A DNA stretch of 15,509 nt from Candidatus Latescibacterota bacterium (GCA_003529325.1 DPVW01000136.1:31721-47229), one strand, 5' to 3'. Counted from the stretch's first letter, positions 1 through 7,433 are shown. Made by a program: numbers and translations. Notes: generated by a model from the sequence alone, not told the origin.

Positions 1-430
1 TCAGTTTGTGCTTGCGTGCGACCTTCATGATTGCCGCCATATCGCAAGGCAGCCCCACCATATGTACGGGAATCACAGCGCGCGTGTGTTTCGTCAAGCG
101 ACGCTCCAGATCCTTGGCCGACAATGTCAACGATTCATCCACGTCAGCGATGACGGGGATCGCACCTGCAGAGAGTACGGCGAGGGCCGTTGCCATGTAG
201 GTGTACGACGGGACCACCACCTGGTCGCCTGGACCGATACCGAGTCCCACAAGGGCAGTGTACAGCGCGGACGTACCGGAGCGCGCCATGCGGGTGTACT
301 TCGTCCCCACGTGGGCGGACCAGTCCGCCTCAAACTTGTCGCACTCCCCACCCGAGCCATAACGAAACATCTTCCCCGATTCAATCAAGCGACGAATGCG
401 GTCGATCTCTGCATCCCCTATCCTGTACAC
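1..430 (-). CDS. DegT/DnrJ/EryC1/StrS-family PLP aminotransferase, N-terminal part (runs off left edge)
   Basis: This is the first 143 codons of a fold-type I, PLP-dependent sugar aminotransferase or dehydratase; the catalytic lysine lies beyond the window. Visible landmarks are the N-terminal substrate segment (RIGDAEIDRIRRLIESG), the PLP-phosphate loop region with RSGTSALYTAL, the motif VVVPSYTYMATALAVLSAGA, the strand IPVIADVD and the sequence IPVHMVGLPCDM. The last resembles the conserved VH.G..CDM segment of this family. The start is GTG at 430, preceded by GAGAGGG a few bases upstream; no in-frame ATG or GTG lies between it and the upstream in-frame stop near 540. Known members amino-transfer keto sugars or inososes for polysaccharide, antibiotic or cell-surface sugars. 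The substrate cannot be read here. It is a distinct paralogue of the second DegT gene in the window (11289-12581), with quite different N-terminal motifs. Confidence 0.88.
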   Translation of the reverse strand, partial: MYRIGDAEIDRIRRLIESGKMFRYGSGGECDKFEADWSAHVGTKYTRMARSGTSALYTALVGLGIGPGDQVVVPSYTYMATALAVLSAGAIPVIADVDESLTLSAKDLERRLTKHTRAVIPVHMVGLPCDMAAIMKVARKHKL

Positions 431-588
431 GGTGCCCTCTCTTCTGTTGTTTGATTGACTCTGCCAGCGACCCCGCGCAACTGCAATGGCACCCAACGGC
501 GTACCGAGTTGATCATGTAGATGGCATCTGCCTTGATGGCATCAGCCGCCCGCAGAACGCCTTCTTCAGTCTGCCCCATCGCTAACAT
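418..588 (-). pseudogene. short ORF, possible remnant of a universal stress protein C-terminus
   Basis: A 56-codon open frame starts at ATG 588 and ends in TAG at 418-420, overlapping the start of the DegT gene by 13 bases. Its second half (AADAIKADAIYMINSVRR, then VPLQLRGVAGRV and ERAPC) lines up by eye with the C-terminal half of UspA-family proteins. There an AA.E..ADLIVMG.RG strand/loop is followed by LLLGSVAERV and PCPVL. The ATP-binding glycines of the G-2x-G-9x-G(S/T) motif are mostly lost, and no N-terminal half is found upstream. A decayed fragment is therefore the best reading. The alternative is a leader ORF translationally coupled to the aminotransferase. No convincing ribosome binding site precedes it. 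The assignment is inference from remembered family patterns. Confidence 0.28.
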
Positions 589-624
589 CTCGGCACGAAA
601 GGGCCCAAGTTACCGGATGTAAGG

Positions 625-671
625 AATTTACAGAAAAACCGACAGCTGTAAATTGCACCCCAAAAAGGGGG
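625..671. terminator. inverted repeat plus C/G hairpin downstream of the SDR-AKR unit
   Basis: AATTTACAG at 625-633 is repeated exactly in inverted form as CTGTAAATT at 646-654, with a 12-base spacer. Right beside it, CCCC-AAAAA-GGGG at 658-670 can form a second small hairpin directly after the aldo/keto reductase stop codon. Read on the minus strand, these could end the SDR-AKR transcript before the next gene. Neither hairpin is followed by a clean run of T, so an intrinsic terminator is not certain. The first repeat could instead be an operator in the short promoter region of the DegT gene. Confidence 0.4.
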
Positions 672-672
672 A

Positions 673-1641
673 TCAGGTATAACGACGTGGCAACTCAACC
701 GTCGAGGCGGCATCCAGAACGGCTATATCCTCAGCCGGCAGTTGCCAACCCAATGCCCCAAAGGTCTCCTCCACATGTTCCGGGATGTCCGGCCCGATCA
801 TTGGCGCCGTCACCTCCGGATGCGTCAGCAACCATGCCACCGCTACCTGTGCCGGCGTCTTGCCATGTTTCGTGCCCACATCGATCAGGCTCTGCACGAC
901 ACCATCCGTCTGTTCGGACATGGCTCGGTCGAAGTCGTGATGCCCCTGCGCCCATGGCGAATCTGCCGGCGGTATCTGGCCGCGACGAAAACGTCCGCTG
1001 AGCAAGCCGATGGCGAGGGGACTGTATGTCATCAGCCCAAGACCGTGACGCCCGGCAAGGGGCAACAACTCAGGCTCGACCTCCCAGCGATTGAGCAGAT
1101 TGTATTGATTCTGCAGGCACGCCCATGGCGTCAAGCCCAGACGATCCGCCGTCCACATGGCCTCAACGACCTGGGTCGCCGTAAAGTTGCACGCCCCGGT
1201 GTAGAGCACCTTGCCCTGCCGCACGAGGTCGTCCATGGCACGCAGTGATTCATCCAGCGGCGTGTGTGGGTCCCAGTTGTGCAGCAGATACAGATCGATG
1301 CGGTCGGTGTCGAGGCGGGTCAGACTGCGCTCGACTTCGCGCATGATGTGATATCGGGACAGGCCAGCATCATTCGGGCCGTCACCGATACGACTCCAGA
1401 CTTTGGTCGTAATAAACAGGTCGTCACGTTTGCCACGCATGGCCCGGGCGAGCACATCCTCGGAGCGGCCCCGACCATAGAAGTTTGCACAATCGATGAA
1501 GTTGCAGCCCAGGTCGATGGCGCGATCGATGACACGAACCGCAACATCGTCGTCGCGTTGACCACGGAAGGCGACACCGAGGCAGATGCGGCTGACGCGT
1601 ACGCCGAGACGACCCAGGTTTACGTACTCCATATCCGCCAT
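673..1641 (-). CDS. aldo/keto reductase
   Basis: This is a 322-aa NADP-dependent aldo/keto reductase of the TIM-barrel superfamily that includes L-galactose dehydrogenase and YajO-type proteins. It reduces or oxidises carbonyl/alcohol groups on sugars or small aldehydes in the cytoplasm. The full catalytic tetrad is visible: D50 (in NFIDCANFYG), Y55, K80 (ITTKVW) and H121 (DLYLLHNWD). The N-terminus LGRLGVRVSRICLG and the motifs GKVLYTGACNF and QNQYNLLNR are typical. The start ATG at 1641 has GGGG eight bases upstream and follows the SDR stop codon by only 3 bases, so the two genes are surely co-transcribed. Length is normal for the family and no key residue is missing. The pairing with an SDR and a nearby sugar-acid dehydratase suggests a sugar substrate, but the specific substrate is unknown. 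Confidence 0.95.
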   Translation of the reverse strand: MADMEYVNLGRLGVRVSRICLGVAFRGQRDDDVAVRVIDRAIDLGCNFIDCANFYGRGRSEDVLARAMRGKRDDLFITTKVWSRIGDGPNDAGLSRYHIMREVERSLTRLDTDRIDLYLLHNWDPHTPLDESLRAMDDLVRQGKVLYTGACNFTATQVVEAMWTADRLGLTPWACLQNQYNLLNRWEVEPELLPLAGRHGLGLMTYSPLAIGLLSGRFRRGQIPPADSPWAQGHHDFDRAMSEQTDGVVQSLIDVGTKHGKTPAQVAVAWLLTHPEVTAPMIGPDIPEHVEETFGALGWQLPAEDIAVLDAASTVELPRRYT

Positions 1642-1644
1642 CAG

Positions 1645-2400
1645 TTACCCCGTCGCTCCCTTGACGCTCCATACAGAGCCAGTGGTGTAGGTATTGCGTT
1701 CAGACAACAGCAATTCGGCCACTTCCGCGACCTCTTCCGGATCGGAATATCGCCCGAGTGGATTGCCGGGATCGGCGATGTGTTCGGGTGAGAAGCGTGG
1801 CACCACCATATCGGTCAGGACCCGACCGGGTTCGATGCCATTGACGAACACACCCTCCTTCGAGTATGCATTCCCCAGAGACTTGATGAGACTGAAGACG
1901 GCCCCCTTGGAGACCGCATACGGCACCTGATTGGGTGCACCATTGCGCGCCCCGGAGGTGATGGTCACACACCTACCCCAACCGCCGCTTCGCATGTGCG
2001 GAATCGCCGCTTGATGCGCATGATAGACACCATTGAGATTGATCGCCAGCACCCGATTGAACTGCTGGGCGGACTGTTCGTGGAAGGGGGCCTCCAGTCC
2101 CAGGACACCGGCAGCGCAGGCAAGAATATCAATCCGTTTGAAGGCGGTCATTGCCGTATCGACTGCGTCTTGAACCTCCGACTCCACGGTGACGTCGGTG
2201 AAGGCGAAGATGGCGCGTTGACCAAGCGCGACGATCTCTTTTGCCGTCTGACGTCCCTGGTCTTCGAGGACATCGGCGATCAGTACGTCACGTCCTTCTT
2301 CGGCGAGGCGGATGGCGATGGCGCGGCCCAGACCGCGGGCGCCACCGGTGACGATGGCGGCGCGACGTTCTTTGGGCGCTGCGAAGCGGAGATTGGGCAA
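1645..2400 (-). CDS. short-chain dehydrogenase/reductase (SDR), TTG start
   Basis: This is a 251-aa classical SDR with the Rossmann cofactor motif TGGARGLG at 18-25 and an acidic residue (D43, in LIADV) after strand 2. The segment CAAG sits at 95-98 where NNAG is usual, N121 is in the helix-4 position, and S149, Y161 and K165 (YAVSK) complete the catalytic set. The C-terminus TTGSVWSVKGATG is a variant of the usual TGQ.W.VDGG. The D after strand 2 favours NAD over NADP. The start is TTG at 2400, preceded by AAGAGA at good spacing. An in-frame TAA lies four codons further upstream and no ATG or GTG is available nearby, so the rare start seems forced. It is the first gene of the SDR-AKR unit and faces the enolase-superfamily gene across 131 bp. 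Substrate is probably a sugar or sugar acid (inference). Confidence 0.94.
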   Translation of the reverse strand: MPNLRFAAPKERRAAIVTGGARGLGRAIAIRLAEEGRDVLIADVLEDQGRQTAKEIVALGQRAIFAFTDVTVESEVQDAVDTAMTAFKRIDILACAAGVLGLEAPFHEQSAQQFNRVLAINLNGVYHAHQAAIPHMRSGGWGRCVTITSGARNGAPNQVPYAVSKGAVFSLIKSLGNAYSKEGVFVNGIEPGRVLTDMVVPRFSPEHIADPGNPLGRYSDPEEVAEVAELLLSERNTYTTGSVWSVKGATG

Positions 2401-2431
2401 GGGTATTCTCTTTTAACGAGGATTGCGGGCG

Positions 2432-2441
2432 CAGGCGCCTG
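2432..2441. promoter_or_regulatory. 10-bp palindrome in divergent control region
   Basis: CAGGCGCCTG is a perfect palindrome placed 31 bases before the SDR start and about 90 bases before the enolase-superfamily start. It lies within a wider, imperfect GC-rich dyad (GGCGCAGGCGCCTGGCGC). Its place between two divergent metabolic units makes an operator for a sugar-responsive repressor plausible, but no regulator gene is in the window to pair with it. Confidence 0.3.
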
Positions 2442-2463
2442 GCGCAAAAGGCTCTCGGCGGGG

Positions 2464-2477
2464 TAATATACTATAAC
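2464..2477 (+). promoter_or_regulatory. AT-rich patch, candidate -10 region for the enolase-superfamily gene
   Basis: The stretch TAATATACTATAAC is an abrupt AT-rich island in GC-rich DNA. It contains TATACT (2467-2472) and TATAAC (2472-2477), both near the sigma70 -10 consensus, about 55-60 bases ahead of the ATG at 2532. No good -35 hexamer is visible at the expected distance, so an activator-dependent promoter or a different sigma factor is possible. Confidence 0.3.
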
Positions 2478-2485
2478 GACGCCCA

Positions 2486-2505
2486 CACCTGTCATCACCT
2501 GTCAT
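2486..2505 (+). repeat. tandem direct repeat, 2 x CACCTGTCAT
   Basis: Two perfect adjacent copies of the 10-mer CACCTGTCAT lie between the candidate -10 patch and the start codon at 2532. The period equals about one helical turn, so both copies would present the same DNA face. That arrangement is common for paired half-sites of a transcription factor. The sequence shows the repeat directly; the regulatory role is inference. Confidence 0.45.
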
Positions 2506-2531
2506 CAACCGGCACGAATGGAATCTCAGAC

Positions 2532-3653
2532 ATGAAGATCGACCGCATCGAGTCCTTTCTGATTGGCGGCGCTTATGTCGTACGCCTCACCACAGACACC
2601 GGTGTCAGTGGCATCGGCCAGACCGCCTGTTGGGGGTATCCGGAGGCCGTCTCCAGTATCGTTGACGTATTCAAGCGCTACTTGATCGGCCAGGATCCGT
2701 TGCGTATCGAGCATCACTGGCAACACCTGTATCGCATGTCCCCTTTCCGTGGCACCGCCCTGGCGGGGGCTGTAAGCGCCATTGACATCGCTCTGTGGGA
2801 CATCAAGGGCAAGCACTTCCAGGCACCGGTATGGGAACTGCTCGGTGGCCGCTGCCGCGACAAGATTCGCCTGCACCTGCTCGGTGGTGCAGGTACGCCA
2901 GATGCCATGGTCATTGCGGCGCGCGAAACGGTGGAGGAAGGTTTCACTGCGCTGAAATTCGATCCCGTCCACCACATCGATACCGGCATCGACCGCATGG
3001 TAAAGACCGCCGTCGATCTCGTCGCGGCAGCCCGCGAGGGGGGTGGTCCCGATCTCGACATCATCATCGAGGTCCATCGCAAGTTGACACCGATGACGGC
3101 GCTGACACTGGCTGAGGCGCTGGCACCCTTCAATCTCTACTTCTTCGAGGATCCCATCCAGATCGACAGTATTCAGACCCAGAGCGAAGTTGCAAGGCGC
3201 TCGAATGTGCCCATGGGCAATGGCGAGCGCCTGACGACGATCTGGGAGTTTCGTGAATTGCTCGAAGCTGGTGGGCCGCAGTATGTGCGACCTGACCTTG
3301 GCCTTGCCGGGGGTATCACACACTGCAAAAAAATCGCCGCCATCGCCGAGTCCTACCACTGTGCCGTGGTGACCCACAACTTCCTCGGCCCCCTGTTGAC
3401 GGCTGCCTCCGTCCACTTGGACGCGACGATCCCCAACTTCATCACCCAGGAGTACAGCAAGGGCGACGAAAATGAAGCGAATACGGTCTACAAATGCGCC
3501 CACCGGCGTGAAGGGGGCTACATCCCACTACCCGAAGTGCCTGGACTTGGCGTGGAGTTGGTGGACGAACTCATCGAGCAGCGCCCATTCAAGCCGATGA
3601 ACCCTGGTCAGACCCCACTACGGGAGGATGGCTCCGTCGCCTATGCCGTCTGA
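2532..3653 (+). CDS. enolase-superfamily (mandelate racemase/ManD-GalD-like) sugar-acid dehydratase
   Basis: This 373-aa protein has the capping N-terminal domain (VVRLTTDTGVSGIGQT) and a TIM-barrel domain. Helix motif ALWDIKGKHFQAPVWELLGG (87-106) is the hallmark of mandelate racemase/D-galactonate/D-mannonate dehydratases. Predicted Mg2+ ligands are E180 (in IIEVHRKLTP), E206 (FFEDP) and E232 (NGERL); acid/base candidates are H182 and H282 (THNFLGP). In ManD and GalD the first ligand is Asp (D.H), so E180 is a conservative but unusual change. The likely reaction is abstraction of a proton next to a carboxylate, followed by loss of water to give a 2-keto-3-deoxy sugar acid. Start ATG at 2532 has TGGAA upstream. 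It is divergent from the SDR-AKR unit and convergent with the heparinase-like gene, separated by 26 bp. The exact substrate is not readable. Confidence 0.9.
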   Translation: MKIDRIESFLIGGAYVVRLTTDTGVSGIGQTACWGYPEAVSSIVDVFKRYLIGQDPLRIEHHWQHLYRMSPFRGTALAGAVSAIDIALWDIKGKHFQAPVWELLGGRCRDKIRLHLLGGAGTPDAMVIAARETVEEGFTALKFDPVHHIDTGIDRMVKTAVDLVAAAREGGGPDLDIIIEVHRKLTPMTALTLAEALAPFNLYFFEDPIQIDSIQTQSEVARRSNVPMGNGERLTTIWEFRELLEAGGPQYVRPDLGLAGGITHCKKIAAIAESYHCAVVTHNFLGPLLTAASVHLDATIPNFITQEYSKGDENEANTVYKCAHRREGGYIPLPEVPGLGVELVDELIEQRPFKPMNPGQTPLREDGSVAYAV

Positions 3654-3679
3654 TGCCATCGCTCGTCGGGCCGCACTCC

Positions 3680-5386
3680 TCAGGCGTTGAACCTCGCCGT
3701 GCGAATGCGGAGTGTATGGTCCACCGGCGACAGCAGGGCGATCAACAGACGGAAGGCTTGTGGGGCATCCGGACTGTTGTGCATCTTCCACATCGTGTGG
3801 GCACAGTGTCCAGGGCCAACAGTGATCTCATCGTCGCCGACACGGTAGACGGCATCACCCCCCTTTAAGAACAGTGTCGTGCCCGCATGCGCCTCGAGGA
3901 TGGCCCCCTCGACCTCGATCGTCCCGCCAGGTTCGAACAGCAGTTCCAACTGCACGGGTACGCCGTCGACGCCACCAGAGGTCGTGGTGCGCAGGTCAAA
4001 AGCGGCGCCGTCCATGGCGTGACCTTGTTCTATTTCGCAGACCTCGATGTCGATGGCCATGGGTGGCAGCTCAAAGGTATCTCTTCGCCCCCGTACCTCT
4101 TGCCAGTTGCCGGCGTCGACCTTGGTTCCATCCCCGATGGGCATCCAGTAGATGGGCCGGTCGTAAAGTTTCTCCGGATAGATCGGATTGACGCCTGCGT
4201 GATGTAGTCGCGCGCCGCGATCGCCATCGATGGGAGCCATGTCGGTGCCGACAAATCTACCGGTGGCAAAGTAGGTCGATGAAATCCGCACCGCCGACAG
4301 TTCCGCTGCGCCATGGCGCAGGCTGAATGGTGTATCCAGGCCTTCGGCAAGTGTCGCACTGGTGGCGCCCCGTCGAACTCGCCACAAACGCGCCGTTGGG
4401 TAATACTTGCGGTAGGCGGTCTCTGGGGCGCGCCGCACGACGTCGCCGTCGTCGCGCCACTCCGGATGGGTCAGAAAAGGTTCCAGGGACCCGCCGCCAC
4501 CACCCCGCTCGAGCAGCCAGTCTGCAATGGCGGCAAAACGCCCATCGTTGTCCCGGCGAGCAACCGTGTAGTAGCTGTCCGCCAGACCGACGGGCACGAC
4601 ACGGGCGCCTCGATCCTGGCGATTGGAGACGCTGGTCACAACGGTTCCATCTGCATGCATCAGGTGATAGGACAATTCCAGATTGGCACGCACCGGATCC
4701 AGCAACTCCCAGCGATCGAGGGATTCGGCAGCCAGACGCAAGGATCGATCGACGACGGGGTTGTATACCGAGGTCGATCGTTCGATAAATTCGCCATCCG
4801 CATTGACGTCGATGGTTTCGGCGAGGTAGGCTTCTATGGTGGGGCGCACTTGCTCATCGAGGTCGGGGAACAGTTCCACCGCCATCGCCAGGGCGGAAAC
4901 CAGCACCCAGCGATGGTTGGGCGTATGGAATCCCCCCGCCACCATACCCGGAGCCGCTGTATGGATCAGTTCACCCAGGGCGAGGGCAATCCGCCTGGCA
5001 CCATCATCTCCTGCAGCTTCCGCCTTGCGCGCAGCGCGAACGACGGGCCCCATGCCCTGGATTGTGAATCCCGTGTCCGGAGAGGAGTCGAAATTCGTCG
5101 CCAGCAACTCGAAACGTCCCGCCGGTGTGCGCCGGCGTCTGCCCCACTCGGCGGCACGCTCAATACGCTCAACGAGATCGGTGTCGCCGCAGTGACGGGA
5201 TTCCGGCAGCAGATAGGCATACCCGTAGGTGGAAGCAGAACTGACCTGATTGGAACCGGCCAAGCCATCGGCACCAAGAAACCCGCCGACCTCAGGGTGT
5301 TGGGGATCGTCGATCTGGCGCGACACCAGAGCGGGAATCTGTTCATCAAAGAGGGCTAGCATCCGCCTGTAGTTGTAAGACATCAT
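3680..5386 (-). CDS. heparinase II/III-like (alpha/alpha-barrel plus beta-sandwich) protein, putative oligosaccharide lyase
   Basis: This is a 568-aa protein. Residues about 1-300 are helix-rich, as expected for an alpha/alpha toroid, and residues about 330-560 look like a beta-sandwich (many short strands, LELLFEPGGTIEVEG near the C-terminus). Clustered polar motifs resemble the active site of heparinase/alginate-lyase-type polysaccharide lyases: TPNHRWV (155-161), ERSTSVYNPVVDR (202-214) and SVSNRQDRG (252-260). N157, H158, Y208 and R256 are candidate catalytic residues. Such enzymes beta-eliminate uronate-containing glycans. No signal peptide or membrane segment is seen, so it would act in the cytoplasm, probably on imported oligosaccharides. 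Two ATGs stand in tandem (5386, 5383); GCGGAGAA precedes them. The neighbouring dehydratase, SDR and AKR fit downstream use of an uronate product. Family placement is by eye and could be wrong in detail. Confidence 0.62.
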   Translation of the reverse strand: MMSYNYRRMLALFDEQIPALVSRQIDDPQHPEVGGFLGADGLAGSNQVSSASTYGYAYLLPESRHCGDTDLVERIERAAEWGRRRRTPAGRFELLATNFDSSPDTGFTIQGMGPVVRAARKAEAAGDDGARRIALALGELIHTAAPGMVAGGFHTPNHRWVLVSALAMAVELFPDLDEQVRPTIEAYLAETIDVNADGEFIERSTSVYNPVVDRSLRLAAESLDRWELLDPVRANLELSYHLMHADGTVVTSVSNRQDRGARVVPVGLADSYYTVARRDNDGRFAAIADWLLERGGGGGSLEPFLTHPEWRDDGDVVRRAPETAYRKYYPTARLWRVRRGATSATLAEGLDTPFSLRHGAAELSAVRISSTYFATGRFVGTDMAPIDGDRGARLHHAGVNPIYPEKLYDRPIYWMPIGDGTKVDAGNWQEVRGRRDTFELPPMAIDIEVCEIEQGHAMDGAAFDLRTTTSGGVDGVPVQLELLFEPGGTIEVEGAILEAHAGTTLFLKGGDAVYRVGDDEITVGPGHCAHTMWKMHNSPDAPQAFRLLIALLSPVDHTLRIRTARFNA

Positions 5387-5420
5387 TTCTCCGCTATGAA
5401 CTTTAGACGCAGGGCGAAAT
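5387..5420. promoter_or_regulatory. 34-bp divergent intergenic region
   Basis: Only 34 bases separate the starts of the heparinase-like gene (minus) and the acyl-CoA synthetase gene (plus). The space holds a ribosome binding site for each (GCGGAG on the minus strand; CAGGG on the plus strand before the ATG at 5421) and little else. Any promoter must therefore overlap the 5' coding part of the opposite gene, giving overlapping divergent transcription. Confidence 0.4.
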
Positions 5421-7433
5421 ATGACCCATCACGATACGGATAGTAACCGAAGCGTGCACGAATCTCTCCCCGGCGCTGGCGCCATCGCCTGGACACCGGA
5501 TGCGGAAAGGATTGCTGGTTCCAATCTGCAAGCCTTTCTCGATCGTTGGGAACTCGCCGATTTTGATGACCTCATGGCGCGCTCTACCGAGGACGTGGAG
5601 TGGTTCACCAGTGCCGTGCTCGAATTTCTCGGTATCCACTTTTCGGTTCCACCAGATAGGTCCGTGGACCTGACTCCGGGGATCCAGAGACCGGTGTGGT
5701 GCCCTGGTGGGCGGTTGAATATTACCACCAGTTGCCTGGATCGATGGCTGGGATCTGCGGAAACGGCGGCTAGGCCTGCCCTGATCGCTGAACTTGAGGA
5801 CGGCCAGCTCCGCACCCTGAGCTATGCAGAATTGGCAACGGAGGTCGGCCGCTGCGCGACGGCGTTGCGAACACTTGGGCTTGGACCCGGGGACCGCATT
5901 GGCCTGTTTATGCCGATGACGGTTGAGATCGTCGTCGCCCTGCTGGCTGTAGCCCGCATCGGGGCCGTTATCCTGCCGCTGTTTTCTGGTTTCGGTGCCG
6001 GCGCTGTCGCCCAGCGTCTGACCGATGCGGACGCTCGGGGGCTGATCACGGCCGATGGGTTCTCCCGCAGAGGCAAATCCGTCCTGCTGAAACCGGTGAC
6101 TGACGTGGCTCTCGCCATAGCGAGTTCGGTGGAGACCGTCATCGTCCTACGCCATCTCGGCGCCCGCCACATCGGTGCCGATGTGGCGATGGAACCGGGG
6201 CGTGACCACTGGTGGCACGACGTCGTCCCTTCGGCATCCGTCGATGCACCGCCAGCCGATACGGCCGCCGAAGATCCATTGATGATCATCTACACTTCCG
6301 GAACGACAGGCACGCCCAAAGGGGCGGTCCACACCCATTGTGGCTTCCCTGTAAAGGCTGCGCAGGATATGTGTTTCGGTACCGATGTGCATGCCGGCGA
6401 TCGCATTCACTGGGTCACCGACATGGGCTGGATGATGGGACCCTGGCTGGCGCTTGGTGCCACGCTTCTGGGGGCGACGGCGGTGGTCTACGAAGGTGCA
6501 CCGGACTGGCCTGGTCCAGACCGCCTGTGGGCGTTGACCCAGCGTCACCAGCTGACGCAGGTAGGGCTTTCCCCAACCCTGATTCGGGCTCTCAAAGCAT
6601 TCGGAGACAATCCATTACAAGGGAAAGACCTATCCAGCCTGCGATGCTTCGCATCGACAGGAGAACCATGGAACCCAGAACCCTGGCGCTGGCTTTTTGA
6701 CAAGGTTGGGGGCGGCAAAATTCCCATTGTGAACTATTCAGGTGGCACCGAAATCAGCGGCGGTATCCTGATGGACAATCCCCTACGTCCGATAAAACCG
6801 GCCGCTTTCGCCGCACCCTGTCCGGGAATGTCCGTCGATATCCTCAATGCGGAGGGGCATCCCGTGATCGATGAGGTCGGCGAACTCGTCATTCGGACCC
6901 CGTGGATCGGCATGACTCGGGGCTTTTGGAACGATGACGGCGAGCGCTATCGACAGACATACTGGTCCAGATGGCAGGACACATGGGTCCACGGGGATTG
7001 GGCTCTCGTCGATGATGACGGTCACTGGTGGATCCTGGGACGCTCAGATGATACGATCAACGTCGCGGGCAAGCGGGTTGGACCAGCTGAGTTCGAATCC
7101 GTCCTCGTCGATCATCCAGCCGTGATCGAAGCAGGCGCCATCGGCGTGCCACACGCCATAAAAGGCTCTGAGGTGGTCTGTTTTTGTATCCTCACAGCGG
7201 ATACAGAGGCAAATGTCGAACTCCAGACCACCTTGAGTGATGTTGTCGCCGCGCAACTGGGGCGCCCCCTGCGGCCAGGTCGTATCCTGTTCGTCGATGA
7301 TCTGCCGCGGACCCGCAGTGCCAAGGTCATGCGGCGTGTGTTGCGTGCAGCCTACCTCGACCAGGACCCGGGTGACACGACGAGCCTGGTGAATCCAGAA
7401 GCAGTCGAAGCCGTCCGTCGAGCCGCCGGCTGA
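5421..7433 (+). CDS. acetyl/acetoacetyl-CoA synthetase-like AMP-forming acyl-CoA ligase
   Basis: This 670-aa adenylate-forming ligase activates a carboxylic acid to acyl-AMP and then to acyl-CoA. An ACS-type N-terminal extension (ILE-like segment TEDVEWFTSAVLEFLGIHF, about 56-74) precedes the AMP-binding domain. The P-loop-like A3 motif YTSGTTGTPKG sits at 291-301. The motifs WVTDMGWMMGPW, NYSGGTEI, GDWALVDDDGHWWILGRSDDTINVAGKRVGP (hinge) and the catalytic lysine K635 (RTRSAKVMRR) are all present. Length matches acetyl-, propionyl- and acetoacetyl-CoA synthetases rather than short fatty-acyl ligases. Start ATG at 5421 has AGGG seven bases upstream. It ends 47 bases before the convergent flavoprotein gene. 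It may feed acyl-CoA into the type III polyketide pathway next door or may salvage organic acids; the sequence does not decide. Confidence 0.9.
   Translation: MTHHDTDSNRSVHESLPGAGAIAWTPDAERIAGSNLQAFLDRWELADFDDLMARSTEDVEWFTSAVLEFLGIHFSVPPDRSVDLTPGIQRPVWCPGGRLNITTSCLDRWLGSAETAARPALIAELEDGQLRTLSYAELATEVGRCATALRTLGLGPGDRIGLFMPMTVEIVVALLAVARIGAVILPLFSGFGAGAVAQRLTDADARGLITADGFSRRGKSVLLKPVTDVALAIASSVETVIVLRHLGARHIGADVAMEPGRDHWWHDVVPSASVDAPPADTAAEDPLMIIYTSGTTGTPKGAVHTHCGFPVKAAQDMCFGTDVHAGDRIHWVTDMGWMMGPWLALGATLLGATAVVYEGAPDWPGPDRLWALTQRHQLTQVGLSPTLIRALKAFGDNPLQGKDLSSLRCFASTGEPWNPEPWRWLFDKVGGGKIPIVNYSGGTEISGGILMDNPLRPIKPAAFAAPCPGMSVDILNAEGHPVIDEVGELVIRTPWIGMTRGFWNDDGERYRQTYWSRWQDTWVHGDWALVDDDGHWWILGRSDDTINVAGKRVGPAEFESVLVDHPAVIEAGAIGVPHAIKGSEVVCFCILTADTEANVELQTTLSDVVAAQLGRPLRPGRILFVDDLPRTRSAKVMRRVLRAAYLDQDPGDTTSLVNPEAVEAVRRAAG

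Noticed and set aside
2526..3503. 325-aa minus-strand open frame opposite the enolase-superfamily gene
   Set aside because: It is antisense to a gene with complete catalytic motifs; its translation shows no family motifs and has the composition of a shadow frame.
4313..5359. 348-aa plus-strand open frame opposite the heparinase-like gene
   Set aside because: It is in antisense register to a longer frame with coherent motifs; no domain is recognisable and no ribosome site is seen.
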